Positions 40,062 to 48,620 of a DNA stretch of 64,000 nucleotides are shown here, in pieces. The DNA lies in the NCBI GenBank assembly GCA_052401645.1, contig CP198939.1, positions 992,001-1,056,000 of the forward strand. The letters run 5' to 3'. A program made the translations under genes and the position numbers. Under the pieces are notes generated by a model. The model did no database searches. It saw nothing but the letters and a program-made list of their open reading frames with translations, and was not told the DNA's origin. This stretch comes from Arsenophonus sp052401645. GTDB lineage: Bacteria; Pseudomonadota; Gammaproteobacteria; Enterobacterales; Enterobacteriaceae. The stretch's first letter is position 1; every line of letters begins with the position of its first letter.

Positions 40062-40556
40062 ATTATTGAATTATTAAATAATATATTTTATTCATTTTAC
40101 AAAAAATAGATATTTTAAATAGATATGTGAAATAAATTGATATTTACTTAAATCAACTATCATTAAGATTTCTTATCTTAAATGTTAGTAAATATATATT
40201 TGAAATATCGTTAATAAAAATAACTAATAGGATAAATTGATACTAAAAATAAAATAAAGCGTGATGAATTAGTTTATTTATATTATTATTTATAATGTTA
40301 ATGTATGAAAAATATTTTAAAATTCATTAAAAATTCTTAATTATAAAATAAATTTTAATTTTAAAAACATAAGTTATTTTATTAAAATAATTAAATAATA
40401 TTTATTATATAGTTTAAATATATTAGCTTAAGCTATACAATAAATTAAAAAAATTTTAAAGTAATAAATATAATATTATTTATTACTTGATCTTTGCCAT
40501 GTTCATAGAAACAATCTATCTAAAACAATTTATTTTATATGTTTTTTGACAAACTT

Positions 40557-40598
40557 ATATTAATATATTAAATAGTATACTATTTAATATATTAATAT
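40557..40598. repeat. 42-bp perfect palindrome, 21-bp arms, no spacer
   Basis: The sequence is its own reverse complement over 42 bases, centred on GTATAC between 40577 and 40578. It lies 173 bp beyond the waaC stop codon, but neither side has a T run. It could be a transcript 3' end stabiliser for the hldD-waaF-waaC mRNA, a protein site or a mutational product. Confidence 0.8.
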
Positions 40599-40770
40599 TT
40601 AACAAAAAAATATCATAAATAATGATATAATAAAATATGAAAATATTTCAATATATTACATAATGATTTTCTTATACTTCTTAAATCTTGATTTATTTTA
40701 AAATAGATATAAATAATTTATCCTATTTTAAAGAAGTTTTATCACATTAAATAAATTAATAGTAGGCTTT

Positions 40771-41748
40771 TCACTGTTTATTATCTAGTTTTAAAATTAA
40801 ATGTTGATATATCTCATCTGGTTTAATTATCGCCATATTACCATTAGGTGAAATAATTGCTTTTTGTTCTTTACCGTAACAACCAATTAATTTTGGATCC
40901 GTTGGTCCATAGAGTGTAATATTAGGTTTTGCAAAAGCAGCCGTTAAATGACTTAATCCAGTATCAACAGAAACAACAGCTTTAGCGCTAATAATTTGTT
41001 GAGCAATTTCATTTAATGAAAGCTTAGGTAATACTTTAACATGATTAAAACCTGAAGCTAACCTTATCGCTTGTTTATTCTCAATATCAGTTATCCAAGG
41101 TAATTTAATAGTTAATCCACTATCTCTTAGGGCCATAATTAATTTCCGCCAATGAGATTCAGGCCAATGTTTTTTATTAGCGGTTGTTGCATAAAAAAAA
41201 ATAATATATGGTGTAATTTCATTTACTAATTCTAATGATGAAAAATATTTCATAATTCCATAATCACCAGTAATAATTGGTTTTTTATATTGCAAACTAT
41301 TAGCAAATAAATTCCTTATACGCTCAACTGCATGTAGTTGTTTGTTTATATTATATCGGTGATCATAAAATAAACTAGCTAGAGGTTCGCGAATACTTTT
41401 CCAATTATAACCATGTTTTACACCATTAGATAAACGTGTTATTAAAATAACACTTTTTAATAATCCTTGTGCATCTATAACTGCATCATATTTATAATGC
41501 TGTAATTGATCACAAAAAAATTTTCTTTGGCTCCAAGCTAATTTTGATAAGAAATTTTTTTTCCATTGACGAATTGTTATTGGAATAATTCTATTAACAG
41601 AAGAGTGCCAACTTGGAATTTGTGAAAAATTTTCTTCAATAATCCAATCAAACTGAATATTAGGATAATATATCATTGCATCAGTTAATGCAGGTAAAGT
41701 ATGTAATATATCACCCATCGATGAGATCTTAATAATTAACACTTTCAT
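40771..41748 (-). CDS. waaC: LPS heptosyltransferase I
   Basis: WaaC transfers the first L-glycero-D-manno-heptose from ADP-heptose to Kdo2-lipid A. It is a GT9-family GT-B enzyme. The N-terminal motif IKISSMGDILHTLPAL contains Asp13, the proposed catalytic residue. FDWIIEENFSQIPSWH, DAVIDAQGLLKS, REPLASLFYDH and KHWPESHWRKL are diagnostic blocks, and the ADP-heptose site VVSVDTGLSHLTAAF is intact. Length is 325 residues against 319. Its start overlaps the waaF 3' end by 20 bp, suggesting translational coupling in an hldD-waaF-waaC operon. No intact gene follows. Confidence 0.97.
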   Translation of the reverse strand: MKVLIIKISSMGDILHTLPALTDAMIYYPNIQFDWIIEENFSQIPSWHSSVNRIIPITIRQWKKNFLSKLAWSQRKFFCDQLQHYKYDAVIDAQGLLKSVILITRLSNGVKHGYNWKSIREPLASLFYDHRYNINKQLHAVERIRNLFANSLQYKKPIITGDYGIMKYFSSLELVNEITPYIIFFYATTANKKHWPESHWRKLIMALRDSGLTIKLPWITDIENKQAIRLASGFNHVKVLPKLSLNEIAQQIISAKAVVSVDTGLSHLTAAFAKPNITLYGPTDPKLIGCYGKEQKAIISPNGNMAIIKPDEIYQHLILKLDNKQ

Positions 41749-42796
41749 TATTACTTATTCTCCGTAATAACTTAAATAATATGGTAATTACGTATTCAGG
41801 TTTTATGTCAATTAAACTTTGATGATACCCATATTTTGTATTTCCTTTTTTAATTTTATGATAACCGGTTATTAATCTAATAATCTCTACCAAATTTGAT
41901 AATGGTGGCGTAAAATCAGGACTACTTGGACCATAAAGTGCAACTAATGGTCGATTTAATGCTGCTGCAATATGCATTAAACCTGAATCATTTGTTACTA
42001 TAATTTTACAAGATGCTAATAAATTAACTACTTGTTCAATTGTTGTTTTACCAGCTAGATTTAAACAATATTGTCGATAATCTTGAGAAATTAATTGTTT
42101 AATATTCTCACCAATATAGTAATCTTTTTGTGAACCAAATATTAAAATTTGATAATCATTAGAAGAAAATAATAGTTGTGCTAACTTAGCATAGTGATAA
42201 TAAGGCCAGCATTTAGCTGGCCCAAATTCTGCACCAGGGCAAAAACCTATAATTGGTAATTGTTCCAAAATACGAAAAACATACTTACTTTTAATAATTT
42301 CTGTTTCTGTTACGAAAAGTTTAGGCCATAAAATAGGTTTAGGAATTTCATCAGCCTTATTGATAGTATCTTTTTTATAAGCTAAGACGACATAGCGATG
42401 AATCATTTGTGGAAAAGCAACTTCATCTAGTATACGAATATCATTTAATAACCAATAACGCATTTCACCGCGCCATCCTGTTCGTATAGGAATTTTGAGA
42501 AAAAAAAGAATTAGCGCTGATTTAAAGGAATTTGGCAATATATAAGCTTGTTCATAACGTTTAGTTTGTAAATGAATACCAAGTTTACGAAGTACTCTAA
42601 CATTTAAACAACCATGATCTATAGGCATTGATATCACCTGACTTACTTCAGGCATCTTATTTAATAATAATTTACACCAATCATGTGCTATAACATCAAT
42701 TTCTATATCTACGTATAAGCTCTTCAAAGTACGATAAAGGCTCTGTGATATCATCATATCACCAATCCATGATGGACCTACGACAAGTATCTTCAT
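41729..42796 (-). CDS. waaF: LPS heptosyltransferase II
   Basis: WaaF adds the second heptose to the LPS inner core from ADP-heptose. It is a GT9-family protein. The start MKILVVGPSWIGDMMISQSL is the conserved family N-terminus with Asp13, so I place the start at 42796. An in-frame ATG at 42829 would add 11 residues and overlap hldD. Further blocks are YILPNSFKSAL, RTGWRGEMRYWLLND, IGFCPGAEFGPAK and VTNDSGLMHIAAALN. The C-terminal part ITGYHKIKKG...GYHQSLIDI is as in E. coli. It has 355 residues against 348. It begins 11 bp after the hldD stop with no clear ribosome site, so it probably depends on coupling. Confidence 0.96.
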   Translation of the reverse strand: MKILVVGPSWIGDMMISQSLYRTLKSLYVDIEIDVIAHDWCKLLLNKMPEVSQVISMPIDHGCLNVRVLRKLGIHLQTKRYEQAYILPNSFKSALILFFLKIPIRTGWRGEMRYWLLNDIRILDEVAFPQMIHRYVVLAYKKDTINKADEIPKPILWPKLFVTETEIIKSKYVFRILEQLPIIGFCPGAEFGPAKCWPYYHYAKLAQLLFSSNDYQILIFGSQKDYYIGENIKQLISQDYRQYCLNLAGKTTIEQVVNLLASCKIIVTNDSGLMHIAAALNRPLVALYGPSSPDFTPPLSNLVEIIRLITGYHKIKKGNTKYGYHQSLIDIKPEYVITILFKLLRRISNNESVNY

Positions 42797-42807
42797 ATTA
42801 TTTTTAT

Positions 42808-43746
42808 TTAATAATGGCAATTTAACCATTGCATATAATTAGTAACTCCTTCCGTCATAGTTTTAAACGGTTTTAAATAACCAGCAGAACGCAATTTTGT
42901 AAGATCTGCTTCTGTAAATACTTGATAACAATTTTTCAGATTATCAGGAAAAGCAATATATTCTAATATAAGTTTTTTTTCTTTATAAAAAGCGATTATC
43001 TCATCAGCTAATGCCTGAAATGAATCCGCCTTACCTCTACCACAATTAAATATACCGGAAATTTTATTTTTCCAACACCATAAATTAACATCCGCTACAT
43101 CACTTACATAAATGAAATCACGTTTAAATTTTTCACTACCTATAAAAAGTTTTAATATATTACCTTTATTAGTTTGATTATTTAAATGGAAGGCAACGCT
43201 AGCCATACTTTTCTTATGACCCTCATTAGGACCGTAAACATTAAAATAACGAATTCCACATACCTGAGAGGTAATTTTTGGTAAAATCCTTCTAACGTAT
43301 TGATCAAATAAAAACTTGGAGTAACCGTATATATTTAATGGTTTTTCATAGCGCCTTTCTTCAATAAAATAATTATTTCTCTTACCATAAATAGCAGCCG
43401 AAGAAGCATATAAAAAATTAATATCTCGTTCAATACAGTAATGAAGTAATTTTTTTGAATATTCATAATTATTATTCATAACATATTGACCATCCAATTC
43501 TGTGGTTGATGAAGAAGCTCCTTCATGAAAAATTACATCAATTTCGCCAATATTATCACCATTCATAATACTCTTGATAAAATCTACTTTATCGATATAG
43601 TCAGCAATATCTAAATCAACTAAATTGATGAATTTATCTTTTTTTTTAAAGTTATCAACTACCAAAATATTATTTTGTCCAATATCGTTTAGTGCTTTAA
43701 TAATATTACTTCCAATAAAACCAGAGCCACCTGTAACTATGATCAT
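42808..43746 (-). CDS. hldD: ADP-L-glycero-D-manno-heptose 6-epimerase
   Basis: HldD converts ADP-D-glycero-D-manno-heptose to the L-glycero form used by WaaC and WaaF, using tightly bound NADP. It is an extended short-chain dehydrogenase. The Rossmann motif VTGGSGFIG opens the protein, followed by FHEGASSSTTE and YASSAAIYG. The catalytic pair is Tyr140/Lys144 in NIYGYSKFLFD, and FNVYGPNEGHK follows. I chose the ATG at 43746 (MIIVTGG). GGTGA lies five bases upstream as a good Shine-Dalgarno, whereas a GTG nine bases earlier would place it inside the gene. Length is 312 against 310 residues. It is the first gene of the minus-strand hldD-waaF-waaC operon. Confidence 0.97.
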   Translation of the reverse strand: MIIVTGGSGFIGSNIIKALNDIGQNNILVVDNFKKKDKFINLVDLDIADYIDKVDFIKSIMNGDNIGEIDVIFHEGASSSTTELDGQYVMNNNYEYSKKLLHYCIERDINFLYASSAAIYGKRNNYFIEERRYEKPLNIYGYSKFLFDQYVRRILPKITSQVCGIRYFNVYGPNEGHKKSMASVAFHLNNQTNKGNILKLFIGSEKFKRDFIYVSDVADVNLWCWKNKISGIFNCGRGKADSFQALADEIIAFYKEKKLILEYIAFPDNLKNCYQVFTEADLTKLRSAGYLKPFKTMTEGVTNYMQWLNCHY

Positions 43747-44322
43747 TAGATTCACCTATATTAAATAGATATAATGTTTATATATACTATAAAATAGTAA
43801 AATTTACCTAATATTAATAACGATAAATAATATAATTTATTAAAATAATATAACTAATAATAGATTTTATTTTTGTAAAAAAAATGAATTAAATCATTAT
43901 TATTTTAATAAATTAATTACTTTAATAAAATTAATTATAATACAAAAGCAAAAGAGTTAATAATTTTTTTTATTTAATTTATATAAGACAAAATATAAAA
44001 AAATAATATTTTTTATTTAAAAAAAATAATTTAAGAATCATGATATACAGTATTTATATATAATATATTAAACAATGTTTTTATAATTATTTATAATTTA
44101 TTATTAATAATAATTCAGTTTAATTTTATTAATTTTAATATATCTTTGTGATTATTTTATTAAATTCAGTGAGAGATGGTAATTAATTTATTTTTTTTAT
44201 TTTTATTGTTATAGTAAGTGCATTAATATTTACTAATTAAGTATTTTAAATATTAAAACACTATCTATTATATTGCTTAAATTATAATAAAGTGAAAATA
44301 ATTAATAATAAATATTTATTTA
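43747..44322. other. intergenic region upstream of hldD
   Basis: This is A+T-rich spacer that must hold the hldD promoter. In E. coli tdh and kbl lie between yibQ and hldD on the opposite strand; I found no legible trace of them here, so they were probably deleted outright. Confidence 0.5.
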
Positions 44323-44960
44323 TTATTTTTTATTAATAAGAATAGTTAACATAAAATTATTTATAAGTTTATGATTCTGTTTTATAACATTTAGAATACC
44401 TATAACATAATTTCTATAAAAAAATTTAATTGTTTTATTATTTAAGTTTTTTGTAATAGTTATTCTATTAAATATAATAATAGAGTGCAGTATAAGAAAT
44501 ATTTGCATAAAATTTTAATAACAATTAAATTAACAGTTATGAATTTTAATATATTTATTTATTTTTTGGTATTAATATTATATTTATAACCATTGATACT
44601 CCATTATATTTTAAATAAGAATTATATCATCTTTTAATATTATTTACTTTAATAAATTAATAACTTAATTAGTTTAATAGTGATATAAAATAAGATCTAA
44701 AATCTTTATTTAGTATATTTCAAAATATTTATTTACTACAAAGAAAAAATTTTATATTTAGTAATAAAAAATTTTCGAGTTTGTAAATCATAACTAAATA
44801 TCTAAATAGTTTTTTATTGTAAGATTCTATCGATTATAATAGCTAATTTATTATGATTGAATTATTTAATTGCAAGTAATAATAAATAAATGATTATTAA
44901 AATGATCAATTTTAGCACTGTTATTCTACTAATAAAAATTATAGATATCAATGACATTGT
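44323..44960 (-). pseudogene. yibQ: decayed yibQ (NodB-like polysaccharide deacetylase family)
   Basis: In enterics yibQ follows envC. A hydrophobic stretch (LKLIILIIIYLLLLAI, a decayed signal peptide) precedes NKLAIIID at about 44829-44852. This matches E. coli GKLSIVID, the start of the NodB-like domain. After stops, NGVSMVIN matches GINNHMGS. The last 61 codons (44323-44508) are still open. Within them FLILHSIII aligns with FLDSVTIGN, and NKTIKFFYRNYVIG aligns with NRAIDLARRNGSTIAIG. The distance between the first and third blocks (about 117 codons) is close to the E. coli value (about 124). The open tail is a residual frame, not a gene. Confidence 0.58.
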
Positions 44961-45120
44961 TTTGATGGTACATTCAAAACATAATGAATATTTACTATTA
45001 TTAACTATGATAGTTAATAATTTAACTAAAATAACAAAATTAATATTTTCAATATTTAATAATTAATATTTATAAATATAATTTTAATTATTAATTAGAT
45101 AAACTAATATCAAAAACTTA

Positions 45121-45623
45121 TTTTTGGTATATTAACAATCGATATTTAAATTATAGTAATTTTACAATTAATTAAGAAATAATTTATGATTAGTGAAGGA
45201 ATAGATTTAATCTATCTTCTTTTCAAAAGTATTTATAATCTATTGCCATATAATTGTAATATATTTCATTGCAAATGATATTTTATTGATAATGAATACA
45301 TAGCTTAATTGTTAATATGTGTGATTGCTATAGAAATAGCTTTATTAAAAATAATAAAAAACAATTAGTAAAAAATATCATAGTTTATTTATTTTCAATT
45401 TATTTATAAATTATTCTTTTTTATTTTATTTCTTTTTTAGATTTATTTATTTTTTCTAATTTATCTCTTCTATTTCAGATTTATTTTTTTTATAATTAAT
45501 AATTTTATTAAGTAAATAGTGTTTTGTTATATTTAATTATATTAAAATTTTTTATTATCTTTTAAAGCGAAAATAATAATACAGTTTCTAAAATATCCTA
45601 CATCAAATCTAGATTGCTCCTTT
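45121..45623 (-). pseudogene. envC: decayed envC (division amidase activator)
   Basis: EnvC is a periplasmic LytM-domain protein that activates the AmiA/AmiB amidases at the septum. A lone AAAGGAG ribosome site at 45617-45623 precedes a degraded hydrophobic start. Next comes a purine-rich K/E/I tract (KSEIEEIN near 45470) as expected from the coiled coil. The LytM domain is the best part. From 45344 down, KAIS and YSLSIKYH align with E. coli KAIA and YGLVVVVEH. NILQLYGN aligns with GDMSLYGY, IKSIPSLII with VRAGQPIALV, and ITII-stop-IS...VNIP with SLYFEIR...VNPQP. Spacing of KAI to LYG is 33 codons against 34. The coiled coil has shrunk by large deletions. Confidence 0.65.
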
Positions 45624-46019
45624 CTTTATTTTTTATTAAATTATTAACATTAATTGTTTATAATACTTATATTTTTTAATTAATATTATTCTTTTTTTAT
45701 AAATTAATAATAGTTTATTTCATTTTGTTTAAGTAAATATGATATATATTATATATGATGTATATATTTTCTTATCTTATTTATTCGTTTTAAATAAAAA
45801 CTTAATTTATTTTTACTACATATAATCAAAAATAGAATTGAGCTATTTAATCAACGACGACTAGTAAATTTGTTTTGTTATATTAACAATTAATATATTA
45901 ATTTTGTTAAATTACATCTTTTATTAATTGTATAGTTTTTGTATTTAATATATTATTAAATGAGTAGTGGTAATATTTTTGTAATTTTTAATTGATTAAC
46001 TAAATAATTGCTTTTATTT

Positions 46020-46350
46020 ATCCATTCTTAAGCGCTTCTATTTTTGTCTATAGTATTTAATTAAAAATCAATTTAATTTTTAATTAAATTGATACTAACT
46101 TATATTACTAATAATAATTGATGATCAAAAATAGAATTATAAAGAGTAATAAGCAAATTATTTAATATAAATAAAAATAAAATAGATTAGAATTATATTA
46201 TATTGGTTAGTATTATTCGTTTTAATCTATCATTCTAAATAATATTATTTAGAACTATTTATAATTGTTATGCTTACTAAAAGCATTATCTCCATTCTTT
46301 TAGAGATAATATTAAAAATAATAGCTTTATTTTTTTAAAAAATATAAAAT
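46020..46350 (-). pseudogene. gpmM: probable relic of gpmM (cofactor-independent phosphoglycerate mutase)
   Basis: In enterics gpmM is divergent from yibN and precedes envC, which is the position here. In order along the minus strand I read KKIKLLFLIL (E. coli KKPMVLVILDG), then GDNAFSK (QDNAIFSAK) and NSIFDHQLLLV (HSHEDHIMAMV). Last comes IDKNR...INKSNYLV (MDRDNRW...VEKAYDLL). Each interval is about half of its E. coli length, suggesting steady deletion. Individual matches are short and in several frames, so confidence depends on the order and on the better envC and yibQ relics alongside. Confidence 0.42.
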
Positions 46351-46457
46351 AATTATATATCATCATTAAGATCATTTTCAATTAATAACTTTTATAAAAG
46401 ATATTAATTAACTATGATATATCTAATAAATATCAATTGATATTGACACTAATTTTA

Positions 46458-46499
46458 AAATAATTAAAGTCAATTTACGTAAATTGACTTTAATTATTT
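46458..46499. repeat. 42-bp perfect palindrome upstream of yibN
   Basis: Twenty-one-base arms with no spacer are centred on ACGT between 46478 and 46479, including AAAGTCAATTTACGTAAATT. It sits 66 bp upstream of the yibN start codon and about 110 bp from the gpmM relic, i.e. in the old divergent promoter region. There is no T run. It could be an operator, an mRNA leader hairpin or a mutational product. Confidence 0.8.
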
Positions 46500-46564
46500 A
46501 GTAACAAATGTATATTTCATAATATAAATAAATCTACTATTAACTGTTGGAGTTGTTATTATAC

Positions 46565-46996
46565 ATGATACAAGAAATCATGGAGTTTATAAGCCGACAT
46601 TCAATACTTAGCATAACTTGGATTATTTTATTAATTACGATAATCATACTAATTATTAATAGTTTATTTGCTAAAACAAAAAATATTACTTGTTCCCAAG
46701 CTATACAATTAATTAATAGAGAAGAAGCAATTACTATTGATTTACGTTCTCATGATGATTTCCGTAAGGGACATATTATTTATTCAGTTAATCTAACTCC
46801 ATTAGAAATTAAAAATAATAATATAGGAGAATTAAAAAAACATAAGAAAAAACCAATTATTGTTGTCTCAGAAAATGGAATAGAAGCATTTAAACCAGCT
46901 GAACAACTTGTTCAATATGGTTTTGAACGTGTTTTTTTTCTAAAAGAAGGAATTATAGGCTGGTCTAGCGAAAATTTACCGCTAGCTAAAAAATAA
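46565..46996 (+). CDS. yibN: membrane-anchored rhodanese-like protein YibN, active-site Cys absent
   Basis: YibN has an N-terminal membrane segment (about residues 12-34, rich in I and L) and a rhodanese domain (about residues 40-140) with TIDLRSHDDFRKGHI and VFFLKEGIIGWSSENLPL. The start ATG at 46565 gives 143 residues, the E. coli length, and GGAG lies 12 bases upstream; a TTG at 46547 would place that site inside the gene. The E. coli segment VVDGSGMQCQEPA reads VVSENGIEAFKPA here, so the usual active-loop cysteine is alanine. The only cysteine left, in NITCSQA, is outside the site. Sulfurtransferase activity is therefore unlikely, although the fold seems kept. It is first in a yibN-secB-gpsA cluster that lacks grxC. 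Confidence 0.93.
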   Translation: MIQEIMEFISRHSILSITWIILLITIIILIINSLFAKTKNITCSQAIQLINREEAITIDLRSHDDFRKGHIIYSVNLTPLEIKNNNIGELKKHKKKPIIVVSENGIEAFKPAEQLVQYGFERVFFLKEGIIGWSSENLPLAKK

Positions 46997-47076
46997 AAAA
47001 GTGATTCACCAGAAATATTATAAATTATATTTATAATAATTTAATATCATTATGATATTAAAAGGTAATTAACATT

Positions 47077-47553
47077 ATGTTAGAACAAAATCATGAAGAT
47101 ATGGTATTTCAGATTCAGCGAATATATACTAAAGATATTTCATTTGAAACACCTAATACACCTAATATTTTTCAGAAAGAATGGAAACCAGAAATTAGAT
47201 TAGATTTAGATACTTCATCTACTGAATTAGTTGAAAATGTTCATGAAGTTATCTTACGAGTTACCGTTACAGCAAGTTTAACTGAAGAAATTGCTTTTCT
47301 ATGTGAAGTACAACAAGCTGGAATATTTTCTATTAATGGCATTGAAGAAAGTCAGATGTATCATTTTTTATGTGCTTATTGCCCAAATATTTTATTTCCA
47401 TATTCGCGCGAATGTATTACTAATTTAGTTAGTCGTGGAACATTTCCACAATTAAATTTAGCACCTGTTAATTTTGATGTATTATTCATGAACTATTTAC
47501 ATAAACAGCATACAAAAAAAACTAAAGATTCTAAGAATAATCAGGAAACTTAA
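47077..47553 (+). CDS. secB: protein-export chaperone SecB
   Basis: SecB is a cytoplasmic tetrameric chaperone that keeps outer-membrane and periplasmic precursors unfolded and delivers them to SecA. The protein is colinear with E. coli SecB. FQIQRIYTKDISFETPN begins the chain, and VILRVTVTASL, AFLCEVQQAGIFSI, CPNILFPYSRECI and VSRGTFPQLNLAPVNFD follow. Length is 158 against 155 residues, with a lysine-rich C-terminal tail in place of the acidic E. coli one. AAAGGT ten bases upstream supports the start. The stop TAA overlaps the gpsA ATG (TAATG), so the two are coupled. Retention implies that Sec-dependent export to the outer membrane continues. Confidence 0.97.
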   Translation: MLEQNHEDMVFQIQRIYTKDISFETPNTPNIFQKEWKPEIRLDLDTSSTELVENVHEVILRVTVTASLTEEIAFLCEVQQAGIFSINGIEESQMYHFLCAYCPNILFPYSRECITNLVSRGTFPQLNLAPVNFDVLFMNYLHKQHTKKTKDSKNNQET

Positions 47554-48581
47554 TGAAAACAGTTTCAATTGCAGTTATCGGTGCCGGCTCTTATGGCACA
47601 TCATTAGGTATTACACTTGCACGTAATGATCATCTTGTTTTACTTTGGGGTCATGATCCTGAACATATTAAAAAATTACAAAAAGATCGATGTAATCAAG
47701 TATTTTTACCAAATATTCAATTTCCTGATAATTTATTGCCTGAAGTTTCTCTTAAGATGACAATAACAAAAAGTCGTAATATATTGATCGTTGTTCCAAG
47801 TTATGCATTTAATCAAGTTTTACAAAATATCAGACCTTACTTAACAAGATATTCACGTATTATTTGGGCAACAAAAGGACTTGAACATAATACTGGACGC
47901 TTATTGCAAGATGCAGCTCGAGAAATACTTGGAGATAAAATTCCACTTGCTGTTCTTTCTGGTCCAACATTTGCTAAAGAATTAGCTGCTGGTTTGCCTA
48001 CAGCAATCACAGTAGCATCATTTGATGATGAGTTTAATGAAGATCTGCAGCAACTTTTCCATTGTAATAAGAGTTTAATAGTTTATAAAAATTCAGATAT
48101 GATTGGTGTTCAGTTATGTGGAGCAATTAAGAATGTAATTGCAATTAGTGCAGGTATATCAGATGGTATAGGATTTGGCGCTAATGCTCGTATTGCGCTG
48201 ATAACACGAGGATTAATTGAAATAAGCCGCTTAGGTATTGCTATTGGAGCAAAACTCTCTACATTTATGGGAATATCTGGTTTTGGGGATCTTGTTTTAA
48301 CCTGTACCGATAACCAATCACGTAATCGTCAATTTGGTATTTTGCTTGGTCAAGGCATGAAAATTGAAGAAGCAAAAAAGCAAATTTGTCAAGTAGTTGA
48401 AGGTTATTTAACTTCCAAAGAAGTTTATGTATTAGCACAACGTATTGGTATAAAAATGCCAATTATTGAACAAATTTATCAAGTTTTATATTGTAAAAAA
48501 AATGTATTTGAAGCAATAAATACATTATTTAGTCAAACTACTAAAGAAGAAATTAATGATATACATATTTTAAATTATTAA
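47553..48581 (+). CDS. gpsA: NAD(P)-dependent glycerol-3-phosphate dehydrogenase
   Basis: GpsA reduces dihydroxyacetone phosphate to sn-glycerol 3-phosphate, the backbone precursor of phospholipids. The Rossmann motif VIGAGSYGTSLG begins at residue 9. WATKGLE, LSGPTFAKELAAGLPTA and the catalytic Lys193 in GAIKNVIAI follow. SDGIGFGANARIALITRG, GFGDLVLTCTDNQSRNRQFG and QVVEGY complete the signature. Length is 342 residues against 339. The ATG shares its A with the secB stop, indicating translational coupling. In E. coli cysE follows; here only desert follows. Confidence 0.97.
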   Translation: MKTVSIAVIGAGSYGTSLGITLARNDHLVLLWGHDPEHIKKLQKDRCNQVFLPNIQFPDNLLPEVSLKMTITKSRNILIVVPSYAFNQVLQNIRPYLTRYSRIIWATKGLEHNTGRLLQDAAREILGDKIPLAVLSGPTFAKELAAGLPTAITVASFDDEFNEDLQQLFHCNKSLIVYKNSDMIGVQLCGAIKNVIAISAGISDGIGFGANARIALITRGLIEISRLGIAIGAKLSTFMGISGFGDLVLTCTDNQSRNRQFGILLGQGMKIEEAKKQICQVVEGYLTSKEVYVLAQRIGIKMPIIEQIYQVLYCKKNVFEAINTLFSQTTKEEINDIHILNY

Positions 48582-48589
48582 AATATTAA

Positions 48590-48620
48590 AATATTGGAGT
48601 GGAGATATATCCACAATATT
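48590..48620 (+). other. stem-loop just after gpsA
   Basis: AATATTG...TGGA pairs with TCCA...CAATATT around loop GATATA, with a three-base bulge (GAG) on the left. It lies nine bases after the gpsA stop. There is no T run, so it may protect the mRNA 3' end rather than terminate transcription. Confidence 0.35.

Larger units (their letters stand above)
38014..40770. other. 2.8-kb desert between waaE relic and waaC
   Basis: There is no recognised gene. The stretch contains a terminator-like hairpin at 40026-40061 and a 42-bp perfect palindrome at 40557-40598, both listed separately. A short frame near 39446 reads TVLPGDNLS, reminiscent of many P-G-D-N proteins but not assignable. Any relic of waaL or other core genes downstream of waaC was not legible. 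Confidence 0.55.

Noticed and set aside
48265..48462. Minus-strand open frame inside gpsA
   Set aside because: Antisense shadow of the strongly conserved gpsA coding frame.
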